Positions 1 to 5,148 of a stretch of DNA of 5,148 bases are shown piece by piece. The position numbers and the translations under genes were made by a program. This DNA is from an uncultured Synergistia bacterium. GTDB lineage: Bacteria > Eremiobacterota > SpSt-956 > JAKJGF01. The notes beneath the pieces are model-generated. The model had not been told where the DNA came from and did not search any database. It worked only from the letters and a program-made list of their open reading frames with translations. How positions within the stretch are numbered: position 1 is the stretch's first letter; each line of letters starts with the position of its first letter. The stretch lies in the NCBI GenBank assembly GCA_937888925.1, contig CALARM010000595.1, positions 1 through 5,148 on the forward strand, given 5' to 3'.

Positions 1-51
1 GAAGGTAAATTGAGCTTTTCTCTGTCATTTCCGTCAAGTAGTTATAAATAA
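1..51 (+). CDS. possible C-terminal tail of an upstream gene (partial)
   Basis: Only one plus-strand frame is open from the left edge. It encodes 16 residues (EGKLSFSLSFPSSSYK) and ends with TAA at 49-51. The other two plus frames stop within the first 15 bases. The alternating hydrophobic pattern looks like a terminal beta strand, but 16 codons are too few to identify a family or even to be sure the frame is coding. If it is real, the upstream gene ends about 92 nt before the ATPase gene and on the same strand. Confidence 0.25.
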   Translation, partial: EGKLSFSLSFPSSSYK

Positions 52-52
52 A

Positions 53-87
53 GGAACTTATTTGTATTTACTTTACGGATAAGTCCC
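53..87. promoter_or_regulatory. imperfect inverted repeat in the leader of the ATPase-PIN operon
   Basis: GGAACTTAT (53-61) and ATAAGTCCC (79-87) are reverse complements at 8 of 9 positions, with 17 nt between them. The site lies in the only non-coding stretch ahead of the ATPase gene, about 57 nt before its ATG. It could be an operator for a regulator or a hairpin in the leader or in the 3' end of an upstream transcript. No T-run follows it, so it does not look like a classical terminator. I found no convincing -35/-10 pair in 52-143. Confidence 0.3.
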
Positions 88-131
88 GGGTGTGGCAAAT
101 ATTTAGAGAGGTATATGAAAATTTATAACAG

Positions 132-138
132 AGAAGGG
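132..138 (+). promoter_or_regulatory. ribosome binding site of the ATPase gene
   Basis: AGAAGGG lies 5 nt before the ATG at 144. This is a good Shine-Dalgarno at suitable spacing and supports that start codon. Confidence 0.75.
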
Positions 139-143
139 ATATA

Positions 144-1472
144 ATGAATATTAAAACTGACAATGATATTTTATTAACATCAAAATCTTATATAGAAGTC
201 TGCGGCTATAAATCTTTTTATAAGGAGCAGGGCATAGAATTTCGACCTTTTACAGTACTTTCAGGAGCAAATAGTTCCGGCAAGTCCAGTATTATACAGC
301 CTTTACTTTTATTAAAACAGACTCTTGAATCTACTTATGACAGGGGTACTCTATGCCTGGACGGTCAACATGTTTTTTATACCTCTTTTGAACAATTACT
401 ATCAAAAAAGACTCCTAAAGGTTATAAAAACAAGTTTTCCATACTGTTTACAGATTCTGCCGGTAAAACCCTTAAAGTGATTTATAAGAAGACGGATAAA
501 GAAATAGATATTGATGAAATGATTTTCTCTGATTTAAATACAGGTATTCAAAGTGTTTTCCGGGAAGATATGAGCAGTGATGAAGTAATTAAAAACCTTC
601 ATGATAAGAATTCAGGACGGGATTATGATTATTTCTCAAAAGAGGCTAAAGTTAAGTGGACAGTCAAAAAGAATAGATGTTTCCTTTATTATGAATTAGA
701 GTCAGAAGGTAATATTAACCTGAGAAAAAGCTTAAGGTTTTTTTCTGTCACACATTTGCTGGAAAAGCAGATTCTTGAAATCATACATTTACCCGGTCTG
801 AGAGGCAATCCTGAAAGAACCTATAAAACGACTTCTATTGGTCCCAATTTCCCCGGGCCTTTTCAACATTATGTAGCCAGTATAATAAATCACTGGCAGA
901 GCATTAAAGATGAAAGATTTGATGAATTAAGTAAATACCTTGAAATAATGGGTTTAACATGGAAAATTGAAGCAAAACAATTAGATGATACACGGGTAGA
1001 ACTTCTTGTAGGGAGATTAACAAACAGTGAAGGTAAGGCAAAAGATCTGGTTAATATTGCAGATGTAGGAATAGGAGTTTCTCAGATTTTACCTGTCCTT
1101 GTTTCATTATTGATAGCAGGAGAAGGGCAGATTGTTTATATAGAACAGCCGGAACTTCACCTTCATCCACGTGCTCAGGTATCTCTGGCTCAGATTATAG
1201 CTGATGCAGCAAAGAGAGGAGTTTGTGTAGTAATTGAAACCCATAGTCCCCTATTATTACTCGGAATTCAAACCCTGGTAGCAGAAAAGAAAGTATCACC
1301 TGACCTTGTAAAACTCCACTGGTTTACACGTGAAAAAGATGGTTATACAAAGATAAACAGTGTAGAGCTGGATGAAAAAGGAGCTTATGGAGACTGGCCT
1401 GAAGATTTTGGTGATATATCTCTTAAACTCGAAAGCCGTTATCTTGATGCTGCGGAAGACTGGGGAATTTAA
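144..1472 (+). CDS. AAA/ABC-type ATPase, DUF3696 family (OLD/SMC-like), predicted defence ATPase
   Basis: This 442-residue protein is a complete ABC-fold ATPase of the AAA_15/AAA_21 type. Its order is a beta strand with 'GYKSF' (21-25), Walker A GANSSGKSS (41-49), a Q-loop region around Q52, and a family-specific middle part (about 70-215). Then come 'LPGLRGNPER' (217-226), a signature-like helix ADVGIGVSQILP (307-318), Walker B with 'IEQPELHLHP' (333-342) and an H-loop 'IETHSP' (364-369, H367). The tail around 'GAYGDWPEDF' (413-422) resembles the C-terminal DUF3696 motif. All catalytic motifs look intact. The enzyme should dimerise and hydrolyse ATP in the cytoplasm to control a partner, as related ATPases do in Septu, PARIS and OLD-type systems. 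The partner is most likely the PIN protein encoded 2 nt downstream. The defence role is inferred from this pairing and from the methylase remnant that follows. The ATPase fold and motifs are seen directly. Confidence 0.9.
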   Translation: MNIKTDNDILLTSKSYIEVCGYKSFYKEQGIEFRPFTVLSGANSSGKSSIIQPLLLLKQTLESTYDRGTLCLDGQHVFYTSFEQLLSKKTPKGYKNKFSILFTDSAGKTLKVIYKKTDKEIDIDEMIFSDLNTGIQSVFREDMSSDEVIKNLHDKNSGRDYDYFSKEAKVKWTVKKNRCFLYYELESEGNINLRKSLRFFSVTHLLEKQILEIIHLPGLRGNPERTYKTTSIGPNFPGPFQHYVASIINHWQSIKDERFDELSKYLEIMGLTWKIEAKQLDDTRVELLVGRLTNSEGKAKDLVNIADVGIGVSQILPVLVSLLIAGEGQIVYIEQPELHLHPRAQVSLAQIIADAAKRGVCVVIETHSPLLLLGIQTLVAEKKVSPDLVKLHWFTREKDGYTKINSVELDEKGAYGDWPEDFGDISLKLESRYLDAAEDWGI

Positions 1473-1474
1473 TT

Positions 1475-2011
1475 ATGTTGAAACGGAAATCTAAAAGGAT
1501 AGTTATTGATACTTCTATAGCCAGATCTGCCGGAGGGCCTGAAGCTAAAGCACCAGAGTCTATTTACTGCCGGGATTTCTTACTTGCTGTAATGAACATA
1601 TGTCATAAAGTTGTTCTAACAGATGATGTAAAAGTTGAATGGAGAAAACATAGATCTAATTTTACAAGAAGCTGGCTTGTAAAAATGGTCAGTAAAAATA
1701 AAGCTATAATGGCCGGTAATGTGCAGAACCAGGAACCCAGAGATAAGATAAAACATTTTGCCAGAACAGATAAACAGCGTGAAGCTATGTTAAAAGATGT
1801 TTTACTGGTGGAAGCTGCCCTTGCTACAGATAAGATAGTAGCTGCAAGAGATGATACCGTCAGAAATCTGTTATCTGAAATAGCAGATAAAGTTATTGAA
1901 TTAAAACCTGTTGTCTGGGTAAATCCATGTAATACTGATGAACAGGTGATTGAATGGCTGGAAGCCGGAGCTAAATATGAATTGAAACGAAGATTACTTA
2001 AGGAAGGTTAA
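1475..2011 (+). CDS. PIN-like nuclease, predicted effector partner of the ATPase
   Basis: This 178-residue protein has the layout of a PIN-domain RNase or nuclease. 'RIVIDTS' (8-14) gives the first metal-binding Asp (D12) at the end of strand 1. 'LTDDVKVEW' (48-56) supplies the second acid, E55. 'KDVLLVEAALATDKIVAARDD' (107-127) gives D108 and D126/D127, matching the third and fourth acidic positions. The four-acid site therefore looks complete. A basic, helical C-terminus (about 157-178) follows the core. The start codon is 2 nt after the ATPase stop, with GGGGA 8 nt upstream, so translation is probably coupled. PIN domains are best known as toxin RNases (VapC), but no VapB-like antitoxin is present. 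I infer that the ATPase, rather than an antitoxin, controls the nuclease. Whether it cuts RNA or DNA cannot be told from the sequence. Confidence 0.75.
   Translation: MLKRKSKRIVIDTSIARSAGGPEAKAPESIYCRDFLLAVMNICHKVVLTDDVKVEWRKHRSNFTRSWLVKMVSKNKAIMAGNVQNQEPRDKIKHFARTDKQREAMLKDVLLVEAALATDKIVAARDDTVRNLLSEIADKVIELKPVVWVNPCNTDEQVIEWLEAGAKYELKRRLLKEG
2000..2007 (+). promoter_or_regulatory. ribosome binding site of the truncated methylase gene
   Basis: AAGGAAGG lies in the last codons of the PIN gene, 7 nt before the ATG at 2015. It is the strongest Shine-Dalgarno in the plus-strand operon. It shows that the short frame after it was a real third gene and not a chance ORF. Confidence 0.7.
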
Positions 2012-3765
2012 TATATGTCATATAGAAAGAAACTAATTGAAGTTGCATTACCATTGGAGGCAATAAATAAAGAATCTGCAAGAGAAAAATGAGCTCTTGT
2101 CAATAGTTGTGGAAAATTCTTCCAAGTGCGCAGTGCAGCAGCCTTTATATATTTCCTCTCACTCTTTTTAGTGGTTCTGTGATATATCCATCTTTTGTGG
2201 CTATTAACGATATGTCCTCTGTTGAATTCAAACAAATTCTTAACGGGCTTTTTGAATTTAACTGTAATTTCACTGTTTTTTTCTCCTATAATAAGTATAA
2301 AATCTTTATTTTCAATGTTTACTCCGGGAGCCGGTTTTATTTTACCTGAAATGAAATCGTCTGCGTGAAAGCTGAACCGGCTTTTTTCTTCATTTAACCG
2401 GATAAAAAATGTTTTATCATCTATTTTTTTTATAGTACCTGCCGGAATGACAGAGAAATCCGTAAGAAAAACTGTTGTAACAGGATATACCCTCAGGTCT
2501 GAGCCGTGAATAATATTTACGGCTTTTTCCAGATTATAGGCAAACACCGGTTTTTCTCCGAGGCCGAAGAAGCTGTTATCCATTACTGCAGCAGGTACAT
2601 TGAATATATAACTCTCGTTATTTTTATATGAATAAATATCTTCTTCTATGGTTTTTACGAGATTGCCCGATTGATACCACAGGGTTGCTTCCCTTCTTAC
2701 AAGATACATATTTGTTACGATTATTATGATTGTTATAACAGCGAAAAATATTTTTATATAAAAATTTTCCAGTCTGACCAATATAATGGAAAGAGCCATA
2801 GATAATCCTATGAAAGGTATGTACATATACCATCTGGCCATCAGGCCCAGCACAGGTACCAGTGTTATCAATATCCATAACAAACAGTAGAGAATATCCT
2901 TTTGAAATATATATTTTCTCAGGCTTTTAACTGATAAAAATATTGCCAGAAACAGAAATATAACCAGATCATATCGTGAGGCAGGGAAGGTCATAAAGTA
3001 AAATGCTTCTTTCAGATGTTTAAGAATACGAAAAAAAGTGAAGTTTGTATTTCCCGTACCTCCTGTCATGGAGCCCAGGAATATGAGGCGGAATATCATG
3101 TAAATAAAGAGAATTATGAAATAGGGAATAGCGTTTTTTAAGGCGTGACGCGTAACGCGTGACACGTGACGGGTGCAGATTTTTTTTTTATTTTCTGGCT
3201 GTAATATGAGAGATGTTATTAATATAATAGCAGGAAGGGTCACTGCCATTTCTTTTGCCATAAGGGCAAATATGAAACTTATATAGCTCAGGGGAAGAAT
3301 TTTTTTATGGAATAATATTATAGAAAGGATATAAAAGATACAGCAGAGGCTGTCAGGTCTTGCAGAGATCCAGAAAATCGTATCTGTGAATATGGGATGG
3401 ACGGAAAAAAATAGGGCAGACAGGAAACCTCTCATATTATTGCCGGGAAAGAGCATATTGGTAAGATAATAAACTTCTCCTGTACATATTACATGAAATA
3501 TTTTATTTGTGAGATTATAGCCGGTCGGATTTAATCCCCAGATGGCTCTATCCATTAACACTGTGAGTATTGTGAGAGGTCTGTACCGTCCTCCTTCATA
3601 TCTGACTCCTTCTTTATTGGCAAGAAAAATTTTGTCTGTGTCGAACCTTCTGTCTAAATATTCAAAATCATCAGAGTGAAAAAAGGCATGCCATGCAGGG
3701 CAGGTTATGTACATTATGATAATTATGAGGAATATAATTTGCAGGAACGGCAGTTTTTTCTTCAT
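2008..3765 (-). CDS. multi-pass GT-C-type glycosyltransferase (TMTC/GT39-like), C-terminus altered
   Basis: Read from the ATG at 3763-3765, this is a 585-residue integral membrane protein. It has a basic N-terminus (MKKK), TM1 at about 5-23, and then an extracytoplasmic loop with 'HSDDFEYL' (30-37). That acidic pair is where GT-C enzymes carry their catalytic or metal site. 'GGRYRPLT' (58-65), 'WGLNPTGYNLTN' (76-87), 'HPIFTDTIFWISARPD' (123-138) and 'LMAKEMAVTLP' (168-178) resemble TMTC/protein O-mannosyltransferase-like proteins. About ten hydrophobic segments reach residue 354, followed by a soluble part (about 360-558) without TPRs. It probably moves a sugar from a lipid-phosphate donor to an envelope acceptor; donor and acceptor are unknown. 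The frame stays open to an in-frame GTG at 3828, but that adds only residues translated from a DNA repeat, so I prefer ATG 3765 (no clear Shine-Dalgarno for either). Residues 198-210 are a translated repeat. Residues 559-585 are antisense to the methylase remnant and unlikely to be native. Confidence 0.75.
   Translation of the reverse strand: MKKKLPFLQIIFLIIIIMYITCPAWHAFFHSDDFEYLDRRFDTDKIFLANKEGVRYEGGRYRPLTILTVLMDRAIWGLNPTGYNLTNKIFHVICTGEVYYLTNMLFPGNNMRGFLSALFFSVHPIFTDTIFWISARPDSLCCIFYILSIILFHKKILPLSYISFIFALMAKEMAVTLPAIILITSLILQPENKKKICTRHVSRVTRHALKNAIPYFIILFIYMIFRLIFLGSMTGGTGNTNFTFFRILKHLKEAFYFMTFPASRYDLVIFLFLAIFLSVKSLRKYIFQKDILYCLLWILITLVPVLGLMARWYMYIPFIGLSMALSIILVRLENFYIKIFFAVITIIIIVTNMYLVRREATLWYQSGNLVKTIEEDIYSYKNNESYIFNVPAAVMDNSFFGLGEKPVFAYNLEKAVNIIHGSDLRVYPVTTVFLTDFSVIPAGTIKKIDDKTFFIRLNEEKSRFSFHADDFISGKIKPAPGVNIENKDFILIIGEKNSEITVKFKKPVKNLFEFNRGHIVNSHKRWIYHRTTKKSERKYIKAAALRTWKNFPQLLTRAHFSLADSLFIASNGNATSISFFLYDIY
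2015..2092 (+). pseudogene. 5' remnant of a DUF1156 (COG1743) DNA adenine methylase gene
   Basis: The 25-codon frame starts MSYRKK and continues LIEVALPLEAINKESAREK before TGA at 2090-2092. From memory, DUF1156-domain methylases begin almost exactly like this. They continue with a highly conserved stretch of the form SIRHGHPSTLHLWWARRP, and the full protein runs to many hundreds of residues. Here similarity ends at the last Lys (codon 2087-2089), and no continuation is visible in any frame downstream. The gene starts 3 nt after the PIN stop with a strong Shine-Dalgarno, so it was the third gene of the ATPase-PIN operon. DUF1156 proteins are known from phage-defence neighbourhoods, often with DUF499 proteins and helicases. 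The remnant has no catalytic motif and cannot act as a methylase. A family search of the 25 residues would settle the assignment. Confidence 0.75.
2087..2093. other. sequence junction: end of defence operon remnant, start of resident minus-strand gene
   Basis: Plus-strand similarity to a methylase gene runs through 2089 and then ends in a stop. From about 2093 rightward the sequence reads as minus-strand coding DNA of the membrane glycosyltransferase. No transposase, integrase, tRNA gene or obvious terminal repeat lies at the join. Two partial genes meeting point to point suggests a deletion, an illegitimate recombination or an assembly join. The exact base could shift by several nucleotides. 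Confidence 0.6.
3143..3173. repeat. heptamer repeat cluster inside the glycosyltransferase gene
   Basis: Four tandem heptamers, GCGTGAC GCGTAAC GCGTGAC ACGTGAC, are followed by GGG. They match, in inverted orientation, the right half of the intergenic repeat at 3817-3843, including the shared GTGACGGG end. On the minus strand the block is translated in frame as the His/Arg-rich 'CTRHVSRVTRHALK' (residues 197-210). It lies in a basic loop between two hydrophobic segments, probably cytoplasmic, where an insertion would be tolerated. The GC-rich block stands out sharply from the AT-rich gene around it. Confidence 0.85.
3180..3189. repeat. ten-base T tract (A10 in the sense of the glycosyltransferase gene)
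   Basis: Ten consecutive T on the plus strand, just right of the internal heptamer repeat, encode lysines in 'NKKKI' on the minus strand. A run of this length within a coding frame is prone to polymerase slippage. A one-base change would truncate the membrane protein shortly after residue 195. Confidence 0.8.
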
Positions 3766-3778
3766 TTTTAAATTACAT

Positions 3779-3843
3779 GCGTAATGCGTGATGCGTAATG
3801 CGTGATGTGTCTTCCCGTCACGCGTCACGCGTCACGCGTTACG
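3779..3843. repeat. bipartite inverted heptamer repeat between phoH-like and glycosyltransferase genes
   Basis: The left half is four heptamers, GCGTAAT GCGTGAT GCGTAAT GCGTGAT (3779-3806). A 10-nt spacer follows (3807-3816), then GTCACGC three times and GTTACG (3817-3843). The right half read backwards is GCGTGAC-like, so the two halves pair as an imperfect hairpin of about 27 bp. Pairing is broken by wobbles or mismatches in a 7-nt rhythm. The repeat fills most of the 81-nt gap between the phoH-like stop and the glycosyltransferase ATG. It might shape or stabilise the shared transcript, but it could equally be a dispersed element with no local role. It contains the GTG at 3828 that falsely extends the downstream gene. 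Confidence 0.85.
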
Positions 3844-3846
3844 ATA

Positions 3847-5148
3847 TTAATGCAACAGATTTGCCGCCAGTTCGGCCAGAGGTGATCGTTCGCCTTTTGT
3901 CAGGGTAATATGGGCATAGATTTTCTGGTCTTTAAATTTTTCCACGATAAAGGTCAGTCCATTACTTGTGGAATCAAGATACGGATGATCTATCTGATAG
4001 GCATCGCCTGTAAGTACTATTTTAGTTCCTTCTCCGGCTCTTGTAATAATTGTTTTTGCTTCATGGGGGGTAAGGTTCTGTGCTTCGTCAATGATGAGAT
4101 ATTGCTGTGGCAGGCTTCTGCCGCGAATAAATGTAAGGGATGCAATTTCTACCAGTTTTGAAGTGATGAGGCTGTCCAGTTTACTTTCCATGCTGGTTTT
4201 TTTGCTGGTTGTATAGCTGGTCAATAAAAATTCCAGGTTATCAAAAATGGGATGCATCCACGGTGAGAGTTTTTCTCCTTCTTTTCCCGGCAGATATCCT
4301 ATGTCTTTACCCATTGGTATAAGAGGGCGGTATACGCTCATCTTACGATATACTTTATCATTGAGAACCTTCTGAAGTCCTGCGGCAAGGGCAAGTATGG
4401 TTTTCCCGGTACCTGCCTTCCCCAGCATAGTTACAAGGAGTACACTGTCATCGAGTAACATGTCAAGGGCAAAACGCTGCTCTTTATTCATAGACTTTAT
4501 ACCGAATACGTCATTTTTCAGATCTTTCAGGAGATTTATTCTGTTACTCTCCCTGTCATATCGTCCGAGAGCTTTTTTATTTGTAGGAGTTCCGACTGTG
4601 ATATATTGATTGGTATAGTAGGAAACATTAACCGGTTCATGATAGCCTTTTTCGTAAAAGAGGGCCATTTCTTCATCACTTATCTGGCAGAAATCTTCTC
4701 CTGTATAGAGTTCGTCCAGGTTAACCTTATCTGCTCTGTAGTCTTCCGATTTAAGTCCCAGTGCCTGGGCTTTAACTCTCATGTTAATATCTTTTGATAC
4801 CATGATAACTTTTTTTTCAGGATTATGTTTTTTTATTGCCAGTGCTGTTGCTATGATAAGGTTATCATGATTTGCCTGAAAACCTGCCGGTAACAGGTCA
4901 AAATTATTGGATTTTATGGCTATTTTTAATATGCCGTCTTTACCGAGAGGCACACCTTCTTCGATATTTCCCTGTTCTCTGAGTTTGTCGATATTTTTTA
5001 TTACCACCCGTGCGTTACGGTTGACTTCCTGTGAGCCTCTTTTGAAATTATCCACCTCGTCGAGGACGATAATAGGAAGGACTATTTCATTGTCCTGAAA
5101 AGAGAACAGAGCCTGAGGATTGTGAAGCAGAACACTTGTATCCAGAAC
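3847..5148 (-). CDS. PIN-PhoH fusion ATPase (PhoH-like protein), 5' end cut by window edge
   Basis: The frame is open to the right edge, giving 433 visible residues. They begin 'VLDTSVLLHNP', the normal start of the N-terminal PIN domain, so only a handful of residues are missing. The GTG at 5053-5055 is an internal Val codon and not a start. PIN acids are D3, E31, D95 ('HDNLIIATALA') and D120 ('VSKDINMR'). The C-terminal PhoH ATPase has Walker A GKAGTGKT (243-250), Walker B 'YLIIDEAQNLTP' (350-361), 'LTGD' (379-382) and the closing 'KGERSPLAELAANLL' (418-432) with its conserved Arg. Length and order match the bacterial PIN-PhoH family of roughly 440 residues. Family members are thought to be ATP-dependent RNA-unwinding and cleaving enzymes in the cytoplasm; the substrate here is unknown. 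The gene ends 81 nt before the glycosyltransferase ATG on the same strand, with the inverted repeat between. It looks like a resident housekeeping-type gene, unrelated to the left block. Confidence 0.93.
   Translation of the reverse strand, partial: VLDTSVLLHNPQALFSFQDNEIVLPIIVLDEVDNFKRGSQEVNRNARVVIKNIDKLREQGNIEEGVPLGKDGILKIAIKSNNFDLLPAGFQANHDNLIIATALAIKKHNPEKKVIMVSKDINMRVKAQALGLKSEDYRADKVNLDELYTGEDFCQISDEEMALFYEKGYHEPVNVSYYTNQYITVGTPTNKKALGRYDRESNRINLLKDLKNDVFGIKSMNKEQRFALDMLLDDSVLLVTMLGKAGTGKTILALAAGLQKVLNDKVYRKMSVYRPLIPMGKDIGYLPGKEGEKLSPWMHPIFDNLEFLLTSYTTSKKTSMESKLDSLITSKLVEIASLTFIRGRSLPQQYLIIDEAQNLTPHEAKTIITRAGEGTKIVLTGDAYQIDHPYLDSTSNGLTFIVEKFKDQKIYAHITLTKGERSPLAELAANLLH

Noticed and set aside
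1475..2011. The PIN gene as a VapC toxin of a classical VapBC pair.
   Set aside because: There is no small antitoxin gene next to it. The upstream partner is a 442-residue ATPase, and the protein is longer than a typical VapC of about 130 residues.
17..2461. A 13-nt inverted match, TTTCTCTGTCATT, between about 18-30 and the complement near 2446-2458, as possible element ends.
   Set aside because: One such match is expected by chance in a window of this size. The right copy lies inside the glycosyltransferase coding region, well away from the junction at 2090.
2107..2878. Small open frames on both strands inside the glycosyltransferase gene (2107-2349 plus, 2624-2878 minus), and similar plus-strand frames within the PhoH-like gene.
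   Set aside because: They overlap clear coding sequence in another frame, lack convincing ribosome binding sites and show no recognisable family features.
3766..3828. N-terminal extension of the glycosyltransferase from a GTG at 3828 (21 extra residues).
   Set aside because: The GTG lies inside the heptamer repeat and most of the extra codons are repeat sequence (THHALRITHYA). The ATG at 3765 begins a typical basic plus hydrophobic membrane start.
3143..3843. The heptamer repeats as a CRISPR array.
   Set aside because: Units are 7 nt in direct tandem with no unique spacers of regular length, and no cas gene is present.
5053..5055. GTG at 5053-5055 as the start of the PhoH-like protein.
   Set aside because: The frame continues upstream with typical PIN sequence (VLDTSVLLHNP ... 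VLPIIVLDEVDNF) to the window edge, so this codon is an internal Val.

Overview
The window comes from an AT-rich bacterial chromosome. It holds two blocks facing each other tail to tail. The sequence does not fix the organism. The minus-strand genes (a PIN-PhoH ATPase and a multi-pass GT-C-type membrane glycosyltransferase) look like resident chromosomal genes. Short GC-rich heptamer repeats (GCGTGAC / GCGTRAT type) sit between and inside these genes. From memory, such repeats are common in Desulfobacterota, Omnitrophota, Nitrospirota and related anaerobic or candidate lineages, but I cannot assign a phylum.

Left block, plus strand (1-2092). After a short leader, an ABC/OLD-type ATPase of the DUF3696 (AAA_15/AAA_21-like) group starts at 144. 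A PIN-like nuclease gene follows 2 nt after its stop. Three nt after the PIN stop comes a well-placed ATG with a strong Shine-Dalgarno. It opens a reading frame whose 25 residues closely match, from memory, the conserved N-terminus of DUF1156 (COG1743) DNA adenine methylases. The frame stops at 2090-2092, just where the family would continue into its most conserved segment. The operon therefore reads as ATPase - PIN nuclease - DUF1156 methylase, with only the first ~75 bases of the methylase left. ATPase plus nuclease beside a DNA methylase is the usual make-up of an anti-phage or restriction-like system. I infer that this is the severed left end of such a defence operon.

Right block, minus strand (5148-2008). 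The PhoH-like gene enters from the right edge, lacking only a few N-terminal residues. It is followed after an 81-nt gap, mostly filled by a bipartite inverted heptamer repeat, by the GT-C membrane protein. That protein carries a second copy of the repeat, translated in frame in a charged loop. Its reading frame runs across the junction at about 2090 and ends in 27 residues that are antisense to the methylase remnant, so its own C-terminus is probably altered too.

The junction at about 2090 is the main oddity. It cuts the methylase gene and probably the 3' end of the glycosyltransferase gene at once. This fits a deletion, a recombination at the edge of a defence island, or a chimeric assembly. 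If it is real, the ATPase-PIN pair has been left without its methylase, and either works alone as a two-gene system or is decaying.
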